A stretch of DNA of 64,000 nucleotides from Leptospira noumeaensis (GCF_004770765.1 NZ_RQFK01000007.1:186001-250000); one strand, 5' to 3'. Shown: positions 38,878-49,550, counted from the stretch's first letter. Numbers and translations are program-made. Notes: generated from the letters alone by a model not told the origin.

Positions 38878-40784
38878 AAACATTTTTTTTGATTCTCCTA
38901 CCTTTGTTTTGTTTTACCTCATGTTTTGATTCTCTATTACCGTATAAGTCTGTTAAGTGGTCTCATGGTTGGGAATACCGATTTCTTTCTGAAGAGGAGT
39001 TATCTTATTTCCAACCGGCCATCGAAGACCTTTCCTTAGGTTACCAACCATACCATATCCCTTATGTGAGTTTGGAAAAACCCAATCACAAATATCTTTC
39101 CGCTCGAATTCGTTTTCGAGATCCCATTGGTTATTCCGAACCATCTCTACTCTTTCGTGGTCTTGTTACTTTTTTTGATGCTTATTGCGGGGAAACCAAA
39201 TTACAAACACAGTTCTTTCGTAATTCCACTATGGAACCTTCCTCTTTTCAAGATGTGATCGTCTACAACCGAAGTTTTATACCCATTATACATCTACCTA
39301 AGGAATGTTTGGGAAATCATATTTACATCGTATTTTTTTCCGATGGGATTTTGCCTTTGGGTTTTTCGGAACCTCCTTTGTATGGAGATCCAACAAATCA
39401 CCATAAAGCCATTGCCAACAGGACTCAATCTTTCGCCTCACTTGGATTTTTATTTTTGATTTTAGGGCTTTTTTCTTTTTATCTTTTTGAAAGAAGAAGG
39501 AAAAAACAACTTCTTGCCTTTACTTGGTTTTCTTCTATTTCGGGGATTCATTTTTTATCACAGTCTGGGTTTTTCGGATTGTTTTATTATGATTCGATCT
39601 TACCTAGTTTTATTATTTTTATATCTACTCTGTTTCTAATTCCGATTAGTTGTTTATACTTTTTCGATCAATTGGTGGGGGCGGGAAGGTGGAATGTCAT
39701 TCGGATGTTATGGCAGTTCCATATTTTGTTTTCCATTGTTATTTTGAGTTTAGCATTTACAGAAACAATTTCCATGTCTGTGGGGATTGTTACTTTTATT
39801 TGGTTGTGTTTGCCAACACTTATCATTCAAATCATTGTTGCTTGGGGTCAAGTGGTTGCCAAAAAACCAAAGGCCATCTTACTTGTGATTGGTGCCTCGG
39901 CCCTTTTTATCCTGAATGCACATGACATTCTTTCCTCTCTCGGAATTTTAGATTCGGTTCCGCGTTCTTCTCATTGGGGATTTTTTATCTTTGTGATTTG
40001 CCTGACTCTTTACGGCGAAAATTTATTTCGAAATTCTGAGATCAAATTTGGTACTTTACAAAAAGAAATTGTAACAGCGGCTAGAATCCAAAGTGCCATC
40101 CTTCCTCCTTCACCACCTCGTTGGGAACCCATGGACATCAATGTTTATTACCAACCATCCCATGAAGTAGGGGGTGATTTTTATGATTTTCAAGCGTTAG
40201 GTGGAAGGAAATTTGGAATCTTGATTGCTGATGTTGTAGGGCATGGCCTCGGTGCTTCCATCATCGCTTCTCTTTCGAAGTTTGCTTTTTTCCAACACTA
40301 CAAACATTGGTCAAACCCTTCGTTTTTACTCTCTGCGATGAACGAGGATTTGGTGAAAAAATCTTTTGGGCGTTTCACAACTGCTACCTACTTTCATATC
40401 GATTTGGAATCTCAGAAATTTATGGTATCGAGTGCAGGCCATCCCTCTTTTTTCCATTGGAAAGCCGAATCAAAAGAACTTGTCGAAATCAAACCCAAAG
40501 GAAAACCACTTGGGATTTTACCTGGGCTCACTTATGGAGAAGAGGAGTATCCTTTCAAAAAAGGAGACCAGTTTTTGTTTTATACAGATGGACTGACCGA
40601 GGAAGAAAATGGAGACAGGTTGGAATATGGCGAAAAACGACTAGCAAAATCCTTTCTTGATACCATCGCCAAACAATCATTAGATCCTATGGGAAATATT
40701 CTGGAAAATTTTCATTACTTTACTGGCCTATCGGGAGCACCACACGATGACATCACCATCATCCATTTACATGTGAAGGCATAA
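38859..40784 (+). CDS. 7TM sensor with SpoIIE/PP2C-type phosphatase domain (RsbU-like)
   Basis: A 641-residue protein. The leader FLILLPLFCFTSCFD has a possible lipobox, then comes an extracytoplasmic beta domain (about residues 25-180), seven TM segments (about 190-390) and a C-terminal SpoIIE domain. That domain begins VTAARIQSAILPPSPPRW, with metal-binding GGDFYDF, DVVGHGLGASI and SGAPHDDITIIHLHV. This is the 7TMR-DISM plan. The phosphatase would dephosphorylate a STAS antagonist and so release a sigma factor held by an RsbW-like kinase. Its start overlaps the rescue-factor gene by 19 bases. A bidirectional terminator follows. Confidence 0.88.
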   Translation: MERTYVKTFFLILLPLFCFTSCFDSLLPYKSVKWSHGWEYRFLSEEELSYFQPAIEDLSLGYQPYHIPYVSLEKPNHKYLSARIRFRDPIGYSEPSLLFRGLVTFFDAYCGETKLQTQFFRNSTMEPSSFQDVIVYNRSFIPIIHLPKECLGNHIYIVFFSDGILPLGFSEPPLYGDPTNHHKAIANRTQSFASLGFLFLILGLFSFYLFERRRKKQLLAFTWFSSISGIHFLSQSGFFGLFYYDSILPSFIIFISTLFLIPISCLYFFDQLVGAGRWNVIRMLWQFHILFSIVILSLAFTETISMSVGIVTFIWLCLPTLIIQIIVAWGQVVAKKPKAILLVIGASALFILNAHDILSSLGILDSVPRSSHWGFFIFVICLTLYGENLFRNSEIKFGTLQKEIVTAARIQSAILPPSPPRWEPMDINVYYQPSHEVGGDFYDFQALGGRKFGILIADVVGHGLGASIIASLSKFAFFQHYKHWSNPSFLLSAMNEDLVKKSFGRFTTATYFHIDLESQKFMVSSAGHPSFFHWKAESKELVEIKPKGKPLGILPGLTYGEEEYPFKKGDQFLFYTDGLTEEENGDRLEYGEKRLAKSFLDTIAKQSLDPMGNILENFHYFTGLSGAPHDDITIIHLHVKA

Positions 40785-40815
40785 AAAAGCCTTGGATGGT
40801 AAGTCCAAGGCTTTT
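40785..40815. terminator. Bidirectional terminator between the phosphatase gene and groEL
   Basis: A 12-bp stem AAAAGCCTTGGA / TCCAAGGCTTTT with a 7-base loop. Read on the + strand it ends in TTTTG, and on the - strand in TTTTTT. It lies between two convergent genes, so it can serve both. Confidence 0.88.
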
Positions 40816-40872
40816 GTGGTTTTGGTCGTTTGTATTTTGTCCAAACAAACCAAAGAGAGAATAGGGGATGAT

Positions 40873-42528
<1,656 letters not shown>

Positions 42529-42544
42529 TTATTTCCTTCTATGA

Positions 42545-42835
42545 TTAGTTTGTAACAACACCGAGGATGTCGCTTTCACGGATGATGAGTAAATCACGTC
42601 CGCCTTGTTTGATTTCAGTTCCGGAATACTTTCCGTAGAGAACTGTATCTCCAACCTTTACTTCTAAAGGAACGAGTTTTCCGTCTTCATAACGGCCTTG
42701 TCCCACTGCGATGACTTTCCCTTCTTGTGGTTTTTCTTTCGCGGTGTCCGGTACGATGATGGATCCGATTTTTTCTTCCGACTCATTCTTTGGCTCTACG
42801 ACCACTCGGTCGCCTAAAGGTTTGATTGATGCCAT
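42545..42835 (-). CDS. groES: Co-chaperonin GroES (Hsp10)
   Basis: A 96-residue protein: [42 protein letters not shown] start with the mobile loop ([16 protein letters not shown]), [16 protein letters not shown] and [13 protein letters not shown] at the end. It caps GroEL. An AAGGAG site is 5 bases before ATG 42835. Its 5' region carries a promoter flanked by two CIRCE operators (42875-42901 and 42939-42965), so expression should be repressed by HrcA and induced by heat. Confidence 0.99.
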   Translation of the reverse strand: MASIKPLGDRVVVEPKNESEEKIGSIIVPDTAKEKPQEGKVIAVGQGRYEDGKLVPLEVKVGDTVLYGKYSGTEIKQGGRDLLIIRESDILGVVTN

Positions 42836-42874
42836 GAGTAACTCCTTGTATGCAATCTACTAATGATTCCGAGT

Positions 42875-42901
42875 TTAGCAACAATTCGAAAAGAGTGCTA
42901 A
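42875..42901 (-). promoter_or_regulatory. CIRCE operator (HrcA site), start-proximal
   Basis: Read on the + strand: TTAGCAACA, a 9-base spacer, GAGTGCTAA. The right half is perfect for the consensus TTAGCACTC-N9-GAGTGCTAA, and the left half matches at the first six bases. It falls in the 5' leader just downstream of the predicted transcription start, the usual place for repression by HrcA. Confidence 0.9.
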
Positions 42902-42912
42902 ACTCTGGTACC

Positions 42913-42941
42913 ATCAAATGATTCGGCTTAGGATTTGTCAA
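42913..42941 (-). promoter_or_regulatory. Vegetative sigma-70 type promoter of groESL
   Basis: On the minus strand TTGACA (42941-42936), a 17-base spacer and TTTGAT (42918-42913, 4 of 6 matches to TATAAT). The -35 box overlaps the inner half of the upstream CIRCE. The start of transcription would be near 42905, right before the downstream CIRCE. Confidence 0.72.
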
Positions 42942-42965
42942 GCACTTTAGGCCAAAGAGTGCTAA
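42939..42965 (-). promoter_or_regulatory. Second CIRCE operator, overlapping the -35 region
   Basis: Read on the + strand: CAAGCACTT, 9 bases, GAGTGCTAA. The right half is perfect and the left half keeps AGCACT. It lies 7 bases downstream of the stop of the HerA-like gene and overlaps the -35 box of the groES promoter. Confidence 0.85.
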
Positions 42966-42972
42966 TTGCGAA

Positions 42973-44556
42973 TTAGAACCCGAAAAGGCCGGTTTTTTTG
43001 CGTTTAGAACCTTTTTTGGGAGTGACCCCGAGCATTCCGAGGATCCCCCTTGTGACCTCTTTGGCAACCGTTCGGCCCACTTCCCGGGCGAGTGGATTTT
43101 TGGATAGGGTCTCTACAAAACTAGGATCTTCTTTTTCTTTGGTGCGTTTGTTTTTGGTTTTTTTCTCACCTGACTCTTCTTCGGCGGTCTCAGTTTCGTC
43201 GGCGATGGTTTCCATTTTTTTAGAAAGCATTTCGTGAGCACTTTCCCGATCGAGTGTGGTTTCGTATTTTTTGACTAAATCCGATTTTTTGATTTTTGCA
43301 GCCAGCTCGTCAGGTTTCAAAGTCCCCATCCGAGAAGCGGGTGGTGCCAGTAAAGTATGAACGAGGGGAGTCGGTGTTCCTTTGGGACTAAGAGCGGTGA
43401 TAAAAGCCTCACCAATTCCCAGTGTGGTAATGACTTCCTTGGTATCATAAAATTCTGTTTCGGGATAATTTTCAGAAGCAGTTTTGATCGCTTTGCGGTC
43501 ATTTGCTGTAAAAGCGCGGAGTGCATGTTGGATTTTAAGACCAAGTTGACCCAAAATTTCTTTAGGTAGGTCTGTGGGAGATTGGGTACAAAAGATAATG
43601 CCTACACCTTTCGAACGAATGAGTCGCACCATGGTTTCCAGTTGTTTCAGTAAATCATTCGAAGCTTCATCAAAAACCAAATGGGCCTCATCAATGAATA
43701 AAACAAGTTTTGGTTTTTCTAAATCTCCTTCTTCTGGAAAGGTCGCATAAATTTCTGTGAGGAGAGACAACATAAAAGTAGAGAAGAGGCGAGGTTTGGT
43801 TTGGATGTCTGTCAGACGAATGATGGACACACTTCCTTTTTTTGATTCTGTCTGCAAAAGATCATTCACATCAAAAGATGGTTCTCCAAAAAAATCTTCT
43901 CCGCCTTGGCCTTCCAGTTCGATGAGTTTACGTAAAATGATGGAGATACTTTGAGAAGAAACCGTTCCGTATTCTTTTTCTAGTTCTTCTTTGCCCGCAT
44001 CATTGATGTACTGAAGTGCTTTTTTAAAATCTTTTGTATCCAGGATGGGAAGACCTAAATCATCACAGTATTTAAAAACGAGAGAGACCACGCTGCTTTG
44101 TGTATCATTCAATTCTAAAATTCGAGAGATAAGCACCGGCCCAAACTCCGCAATCGTTGCCCGTAGGCGCACTCCCGGTTCTTTGGAGAGAGACAAAAAT
44201 TCTACAGGGTAAGAAGAAGGTTTCCAATCGATGCCGAGGGCTTTCGTTCTTTCTTTGATTTTATCATTTTCTTCGCCAGACTCTGCCAGTCCTGAAAGGT
44301 CTCCTTTGATGTCCATGAGGACTACGGGAACACCTGCTTCTGATAGCGCTTCGGTAAGAAGTTGTAAGGTTTTGGTTTTACCGGTTCCTGTGGCACCTGC
44401 AATCAGTCCATGCCGGTTGAGAGTGGAAAGGGGGATGGAAACGGAAGCTTCCTTAAATGTTTCTCCATCAAAGACTCCGGAACCAAGATACAAAGATCCT
44501 TGGGTGGGGTATCCTTCCTTAATTTTTGAAACAAATACATCTGATTTTTTAGCCAT
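42973..44556 (-). CDS. HerA-like ATPase, DUF853 family (YjgR-type)
   Basis: A 527-residue protein with the DUF853 start (LYLGSGVFDGETFKEASVSIPL), Walker A GLIAGATGTGKTKTLQLL, VVLMDIKGDLSGLAESG and Walker B LVLFIDEAHLVF. A Gln-based sensor (IIFCTQSPTDLPKEIL) follows. The C-terminal 130 residues are charged (ETAEEESGEKKTKNKRTKEKEDP), with FVETLSKNPLAREVGRTVAKEV as the usual end block. HerA-like ATPases are ring-shaped DNA pumps, but the biological role of DUF853 proteins is not established. It is upstream of groES on the same strand, whose own promoter lies after its stop. Confidence 0.9.
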   Translation of the reverse strand: MAKKSDVFVSKIKEGYPTQGSLYLGSGVFDGETFKEASVSIPLSTLNRHGLIAGATGTGKTKTLQLLTEALSEAGVPVVLMDIKGDLSGLAESGEENDKIKERTKALGIDWKPSSYPVEFLSLSKEPGVRLRATIAEFGPVLISRILELNDTQSSVVSLVFKYCDDLGLPILDTKDFKKALQYINDAGKEELEKEYGTVSSQSISIILRKLIELEGQGGEDFFGEPSFDVNDLLQTESKKGSVSIIRLTDIQTKPRLFSTFMLSLLTEIYATFPEEGDLEKPKLVLFIDEAHLVFDEASNDLLKQLETMVRLIRSKGVGIIFCTQSPTDLPKEILGQLGLKIQHALRAFTANDRKAIKTASENYPETEFYDTKEVITTLGIGEAFITALSPKGTPTPLVHTLLAPPASRMGTLKPDELAAKIKKSDLVKKYETTLDRESAHEMLSKKMETIADETETAEEESGEKKTKNKRTKEKEDPSFVETLSKNPLAREVGRTVAKEVTRGILGMLGVTPKKGSKRKKTGLFGF

Positions 44557-44729
44557 GCCTGCCCTCTTAAATCGTCTACTGCATTTGGTTTTGAATCCTT
44601 CGTCAATGTTTTCTAGGGTGGGACTTGTGATGGACTTTTAGATCCATAAAATCTTGACAAAAAGAATAATTTTTTCGTACACGTACTAATATGAATTGAG
44701 TTTTTGGAAATTCCTACTAAGGTTTGGAT

Positions 44730-47141
44730 GTGGCACGTTTCTCGATTTCCTCTTTATTTCGATCTATTTTGTTCCTCCTTCTCTTTACCGTTTTTTTCCA
44801 ATGCAATCGCACCATTCCTTCTTTGGCACCAGCGAAAACCATTGTCGGAGGAATCCTCGATCTTTCTGAAGAAGATCCAAAAACTTTGGATCCTTTTCCA
44901 CTTGCAGGTGAGTGGGATGCCTTCCCTGGAGAACTTCCGGAAACTGAAGAGGAATTTAAGGCTCTCGATCAAAAAGAACCTACAAGGCTCGCCATACCTG
45001 CCTATTGGGTGAACCAAAACCTTCCAGCCCATGGGTTTGTCACTTACCGTTTGAAGTTAAAGGTCAAAGACCACATCAATTTAATGTTTTATCTTAGGGA
45101 AACTTCTTCAGCATACAGGGCTTATTACCATAATGTAGAAAGAGGTCTTGTACTCCTTGGCTCAGCAGGAAAAGTTTCCAAAACCAAAGAGGGCTCTGTT
45201 GGTTATTTTTTAGAAACAGGAAGGTCTTTTCGTGCAACACCTTCCACAGTCATATACTTACAAATTTCTAACTATCTCTATTCCCGTGGTGGCCCATATT
45301 ATTCGCCCGTGTTAGGTGAAGTGGGGAAAACTGTTTTGTATTTACGGTTTAAAGAAAGAAAAAAAGCATTTTTCTTTGCCACTTTCCTTGTCCTTGCCAT
45401 TTCTCATTTGTTTTTGTTTATCCACCGAAGAAAGGACAAATCACCTCTTTGGTTTTCTTTACTTTGTATTTCTTGGCTCATTCGTATTTTACTTTTTGAT
45501 CGAGTGTCAAGGGATTGGTTTGTTGCTTCCGATTGGCTCGAGATGTTTCAGATTCGATTGGAATACATTGCCTTTTGTGGGATTCAAGTTTTTAGTCTTC
45601 TGTTTTTCTTTCAAAACCAAACAAACTTTTTTCCAGATAAATATAAAAGGTATCTTCTTGTTCCGATTTTACTCGAGTTTTTAGTCATCGCCACCACACC
45701 GTACGCTGTGTATACTAAACTTTTGATTTTTAGCCAAGCTTATATGGCTTTCATACTTGTGATTGCCATGGTTGCAGCCTTTCGTTCCTGTTTTCAGAGA
45801 GAAACCAGATACATCGGAAGTATCATTTTGTTTGGAACCGTTGTGATTCTTTCCGCAACCATCTACGATTCTGTTGTATTTTTCAAACGTTGGGATTTGC
45901 CCATGTTAACAGAACTTGCTTTTGCTATTTTTTGTATGTGTCTTGCCATCGTGATTTCCAAACAAAACGCACATACTTGGGAAACAGCAGAGTATCTAAC
46001 ACTCAATTTACGAAAAGAAGTGGAATGGAAAACCATCGAACTCAGGAAAGAAAAAGAAAAAGCGGAAAAAACAGGGGAACTGAAAGATAAATTCATCTCC
46101 ATCGTTTCGCACGACATTCGTTCTCCACTCTTTGGAATCTCATCTGTATTCAATTTACTAACAGAATCTCCTCCCTCTCTCTCTCCGGAAAGAGCCAAAC
46201 AAGTGCTTGGTGAAGCCTCCACAGGACTCAAAAACATTCTCAGTATGGTTGAGGAACTGATCAAATACTCAAGGTTCCAAAATGCCTCCGTATTTCCTGA
46301 TTACCAACTTTTTGATTTCCGCCAAATCACTGACCAACTCATCGAACGAGTTCAGGAAATGGCAAAACCCAAAAATATATCCATCATCACCCATATCGAA
46401 GAATCTTCTATTGGAATTGGGGATCCGAATCTAATTGAACATTTGATTTGGAACCTCCTAACCAATGCAGTCAAATTCACTAAAGAATCCGGGACTGTCG
46501 AAATTTCTCTCTCTGAGAAAGACAAACATTGGAGTCTGAGAGTGGTCGATACCGGAATCGGAATGTCTTCTTATTGGGCGGAACATATTTTGGAAGAGGG
46601 TTTTCTTTTTGTTCGAAAGGGAACAGCTGATGAGATGGGAGCAGGGGTTGGCCTTGCTTTTTGTAAAGAGGTGGCCGAAAGACACGGTGCTGAACTCAAA
46701 GTCCGTTCCGAAGAAGAGAAAGGAAGTTCGGTTGAGTTTTTATTGCCTAACTTTGAGAAAATTGTCTTGGTATTGGATGACAATCCAGGTTATAGAAAAC
46801 AAATTCGTAAAGTCCTAAAAGACCTACCGTGTATCCTTTGGGAAGAAGAGTATCCCGATCATGCCCTTCTTTCTGTCGGCCGTTTGAAACCGGATCTGAT
46901 CATTGTGGATTTTTCCATGCCAGAAAGAACAGGTGTGGATTTCCTACGTGATTTGTATTCCAATTCCGAAATGGAGGAAATTCGTTCCATTTTGGTTTCT
47001 AGTTCTCATACCGATCCCAATACGGGTTACAAATTGGAAGCCACAGTGATTGAAATCGGTGGAGATGCTTTTTTAACAAAAACATCCCCTGATATAAAGT
47101 TGGTGGAACTAGTGAAACGACTGTTAGATCTAGAAACCTAG
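44730..47141 (+). CDS. Hybrid histidine kinase: lipoprotein-like leader, 7TM, HisKA, HATPase, receiver
   Basis: About 803 residues from GTG 44730, which follows AAGG by 7 bases; TTG 44724 is the alternative. The leader LFLLLFTVFFQC looks like a lipobox. An extracytoplasmic beta domain (about 30-200) is followed by seven TM segments (about 205-415), and a linker coiled coil (LRKEVEWKTIELRKEKEKAEK). HisKA has its His in FISIVSHDIRSPLFG, the HATPase has LIEHLIWNLLTNAVKFTKES and GAGVGLAFCKEVAERH, and a receiver ends the chain (VLDDNPGYRK; phospho-Asp in LIIVDFSMPE). This is a 7TMR-DISM hybrid kinase. The convergent NarL-type regulator is a possible partner. Confidence 0.9.
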   Translation: MARFSISSLFRSILFLLLFTVFFQCNRTIPSLAPAKTIVGGILDLSEEDPKTLDPFPLAGEWDAFPGELPETEEEFKALDQKEPTRLAIPAYWVNQNLPAHGFVTYRLKLKVKDHINLMFYLRETSSAYRAYYHNVERGLVLLGSAGKVSKTKEGSVGYFLETGRSFRATPSTVIYLQISNYLYSRGGPYYSPVLGEVGKTVLYLRFKERKKAFFFATFLVLAISHLFLFIHRRKDKSPLWFSLLCISWLIRILLFDRVSRDWFVASDWLEMFQIRLEYIAFCGIQVFSLLFFFQNQTNFFPDKYKRYLLVPILLEFLVIATTPYAVYTKLLIFSQAYMAFILVIAMVAAFRSCFQRETRYIGSIILFGTVVILSATIYDSVVFFKRWDLPMLTELAFAIFCMCLAIVISKQNAHTWETAEYLTLNLRKEVEWKTIELRKEKEKAEKTGELKDKFISIVSHDIRSPLFGISSVFNLLTESPPSLSPERAKQVLGEASTGLKNILSMVEELIKYSRFQNASVFPDYQLFDFRQITDQLIERVQEMAKPKNISIITHIEESSIGIGDPNLIEHLIWNLLTNAVKFTKESGTVEISLSEKDKHWSLRVVDTGIGMSSYWAEHILEEGFLFVRKGTADEMGAGVGLAFCKEVAERHGAELKVRSEEEKGSSVEFLLPNFEKIVLVLDDNPGYRKQIRKVLKDLPCILWEEEYPDHALLSVGRLKPDLIIVDFSMPERTGVDFLRDLYSNSEMEEIRSILVSSSHTDPNTGYKLEATVIEIGGDAFLTKTSPDIKLVELVKRLLDLET

Positions 47142-47758
47142 ATTAACATTTGTTCTTTGGCTCGGCCGATGAGTTCTGCTACGGTTTTTGCATTAAAACG
47201 ATCTTTCAAACGACCCACGTGGTATTCCACAGTTCTTTTGGAGAGACCAATCTCGGTTCCAATTTCTTGGTAGGTTTTCCCGTGGCCAAGAAGGGTCAAA
47301 ATTTGTTTTTCCTTTTTATTGGCGACTTTCCCATCTTGGGGTTTGCGGTTGAAACTGAGTTTTAAATTTTTGGAATAAACCGTTTTACCCGAAGCAATCT
47401 CATTTAAATTTTTGGTGAGGCTGCTTAGATCATCACTTTTTAATAAGTATCCGTCCACACCGGCTTCAATCGCAGAATGAACAATCGGCTGTTCATCGAG
47501 CATGGTAAGAGTGACCACTTTGAGGTTTGGATGTTCTTTTTTCCAATCCTTCACCATATTGAGCACGTTTTCGCCCGGAATTCGCAAATCAAGAAGGACA
47601 AAGTCAGGCCTTGTTTCACTTAAGAGGGCTACAATTTGAGAGGAATGTTCTGCTTCTCCCACAACTTCAAAATCGGCTGAAGAGTTCACGACGTGTTTGA
47701 CCCCGACTCGAGTCACGGCATGGTCTTCCACAAGTAATACCTTCTTTTTAGGTGTCAT
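47138..47758 (-). CDS. NarL/FixJ-type response regulator
   Basis: A 206-residue regulator. The receiver domain (1-120) has VLLVEDHAVTRVGV (acidic pocket), the phospho-Asp in FVLLDLRIPGENV, VVTLTMLDE (Thr switch) and DGYLLKSDDL (Lys). A LuxR-type HTH follows: KKEKQILTLLGHGKTYQEIGTEIGLSKRTVEYHVGRL. ATG 47758 follows AAAGGG; the longer frame adds 42 unrelated residues. Its stop overlaps that of the hybrid kinase gene by 4 bases, in convergent orientation. Target promoters are unknown. Confidence 0.93.
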   Translation of the reverse strand: MTPKKKVLLVEDHAVTRVGVKHVVNSSADFEVVGEAEHSSQIVALLSETRPDFVLLDLRIPGENVLNMVKDWKKEHPNLKVVTLTMLDEQPIVHSAIEAGVDGYLLKSDDLSSLTKNLNEIASGKTVYSKNLKLSFNRKPQDGKVANKKEKQILTLLGHGKTYQEIGTEIGLSKRTVEYHVGRLKDRFNAKTVAELIGRAKEQMLI

Positions 47759-47945
47759 AAATTTCCCTTTTTCTGGAACCAGGAACATTTTGTCCCTAGC
47801 GTTTCCCCCTAGTAGACGAGGAGAATTGAAAATATTAGTACTATTCCGTTCCATTTGTCCATAAAAATTCGTGGTTCGATCCACTTAATTTTCTCTTGCA
47901 AATTCGCGAATTTCCCCCATTTTCAGAGAAATCCTAGGAGTATGA

Positions 47946-48416
47946 ATGAATACTAAAGTAGAGAGTCTCAAAAAAATATATCTCTTCCAAAAGTTAAACC
48001 AAGACGAACTGTTACACATTGCTGAAAAGATCCGGGAAGTCCACCTTCCTCCTCGGAATGTTTTGTATGATATTGGCGAGGAAGCCGAGTCCATGTTCAT
48101 CGTTAAGTATGGAACGTTACAAATTTCCACTGCCACTAGTCACGGAGACGATGTGAACCTCATCACTCTCGGAGAAGGGGATCACTTTGGGGAATTGCCT
48201 TTTTTTGATGATGAAAAACGCTCTGCGAAAGTAGAAGCCAAAGAAAATTCTGAATTATACGAACTTCGCTATTCTGATTTGCATGATATGTTTTCCAAAA
48301 ACAAAGAAATGGAGCTCAAATTTTATAAGGAAGTGACCCATTATTACATCCGCAGACTCCGAAAGTTGACCCACGATTTGGCGTATGCCCGGGAACTTCG
48401 GAAACGATTCGCGTAA
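47946..48416 (+). CDS. Cyclic nucleotide-binding domain protein
   Basis: A 156-residue protein that is essentially one CNB (cNMP_binding/CRP-like) domain. It has LFQKLNQDELLHIAEKI, LYDIGEEAESMFIVKYGTLQIST, the phosphate-binding cassette-like LGEGDHFGELPFFDDEKRSAKVEA (family form GE-lal-R-sAtv) and a C-terminal helix. No HTH follows, so it is not a complete CRP-type regulator. It lies on the + strand, 150 bases before the PUR-like gene, and divergent to the response regulator. It could regulate a partner protein, which is unknown. Confidence 0.88.
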   Translation: MNTKVESLKKIYLFQKLNQDELLHIAEKIREVHLPPRNVLYDIGEEAESMFIVKYGTLQISTATSHGDDVNLITLGEGDHFGELPFFDDEKRSAKVEAKENSELYELRYSDLHDMFSKNKEMELKFYKEVTHYYIRRLRKLTHDLAYARELRKRFA

Positions 48417-48566
48417 AAGACGAAAAAAGACAAAATTCAAACAATTTAGGATTTTTTATCGACCCCTTTCGAAAAAACCTTTTCCATTCCTCAGTTTCTT
48501 CTTATTACAGCTAAGGAATGGGTTTCGGAATCCGATACTATTTACGTAGGCAGGGAGAAGGAATGC

Positions 48567-48806
48567 ATGGTGGACCCCGAAATCCTAACCGAGAAGATCG
48601 TAACGCAAAATAAGACTTTCTTGGTGGATTTGAAGAAGAACCAGGCGGGATTCTACCTGAAAGTATCGGAATGGTCGAATAGCAAAAAATCCTCGATCTT
48701 TCTTCCGGCAGAAGGGATCGATCGAATGATCGAAATCTTGAATCAATTTAAAAGCCGGATATCCGATAATGAGAATACGAAAGACCCGGAGTTAGGAGCC
48801 TTTTAG
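48567..48806 (+). CDS. PUR-domain-like (DUF3276/BpuR-type) nucleic-acid-binding protein
   Basis: A 79-residue protein. TEKIVTQNKTFLVDLKKNQAG, YLKVSEWSNSKKSSIFLPAEG and IDRMIEILNQFKSRI fit the beta-strand then helix pattern of PUR repeats, as in the Borrelia regulator BpuR, which binds RNA and DNA. A GGGAG-type ribosome site lies ahead of ATG 48567. It is directly upstream of flaA2 by 11 bases, a same-strand neighbour likely in one message. A role in controlling flaA expression is an inference from position and family only. Confidence 0.62.
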   Translation: MVDPEILTEKIVTQNKTFLVDLKKNQAGFYLKVSEWSNSKKSSIFLPAEGIDRMIEILNQFKSRISDNENTKDPELGAF

Positions 48807-48817
48807 GAGTGAGTTTC

Positions 48818-49534
48818 ATGGGGAAATTAGGATTGACCAAACTGTTGTTAGGCCTCTTCCTTTCAATAGGAATGTTGTACGCACAGGCAGATACTGGCGG
48901 ACAAAATACAGCCAACACTGCAAATGATGAGGATAGCCCTCTTAGAAAAATCGTTTTAGATGATTTTGAAGAGGCTGAGGATTGGAGAGTCAAAGCTACC
49001 ACTCCACTCGGAGAAACAAGAACTTTGAAACTCGTTCAACGCGGGTTAATCAAAGATGTATTCGATGAAAAAACTGTTCCAGAAGATGGCGGTGATAAAC
49101 TCGAAAAGAACCATATTTTAGGAGTCAAAACACATTTTGCTGCTAAAGGTTTGGATCGTGTGGAACTTTATCCTCCACATGAATACATCATCAAAGGGAA
49201 AGTAAGACAAATCTCTGTTTGGGTTCTTGGTAGAAAGTTTAGACATACTCTTTTTGCAAAATTTAGAGATTATAAAGACGTAACACATAATATCCGTTTG
49301 GGTCGTTTGGATTTCTTCGGATGGAGAAAACTTACGGCAACCATTCCAGGATTTATTCCACAAAGTACAAGATTTGCACTTTTAGATAAAAACCTTCATT
49401 TCGTTTCTCTTTTTGTGACATCTGATGTTCACGAAGTAGCAGGGGACTTTTACTTTTATGTAGATGACCTTCAAGTGAGAACCGACAGATCCGAAGCGAA
49501 ATACCCTGGATCTGAAATTAAGGACAACTGGTAA
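48818..49534 (+). CDS. flaA2: Flagellar filament outer layer (sheath) protein FlaA, short paralogue
   Basis: A 238-residue protein with signal peptide ([17 protein letters not shown]). The FlaA core includes the block [22 protein letters not shown], then [21 protein letters not shown] and [12 protein letters not shown] near the end. FlaA coats the spirochaetal periplasmic filament core. AGGAG sits 8 bases before ATG 48818. The shorter gene comes first and the longer second, the order known in Leptospira (flaA2-flaA1), which is why I use the symbol. The two paralogues share the ISVWVLGR and W-R-x-L-x-x-TIP blocks. Confidence 0.9.
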   Translation: MGKLGLTKLLLGLFLSIGMLYAQADTGGQNTANTANDEDSPLRKIVLDDFEEAEDWRVKATTPLGETRTLKLVQRGLIKDVFDEKTVPEDGGDKLEKNHILGVKTHFAAKGLDRVELYPPHEYIIKGKVRQISVWVLGRKFRHTLFAKFRDYKDVTHNIRLGRLDFFGWRKLTATIPGFIPQSTRFALLDKNLHFVSLFVTSDVHEVAGDFYFYVDDLQVRTDRSEAKYPGSEIKDNW

Positions 49535-49550
49535 GCGGGAGAAAGGAACA

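Noticed and set aside
44654..44692. TTGACA upstream of the hybrid kinase gene as a promoter
   Set aside because: No -10-like hexamer lies at 16-18 bases; TAATAT is 27 bases away, too far.
48445..48460. GTCGATAA-like sequence on the minus strand, similar to a flagellar sigma-28 -10 box
   Set aside because: It points away from the flaA genes and lacks a TAAA -35 at the right distance.
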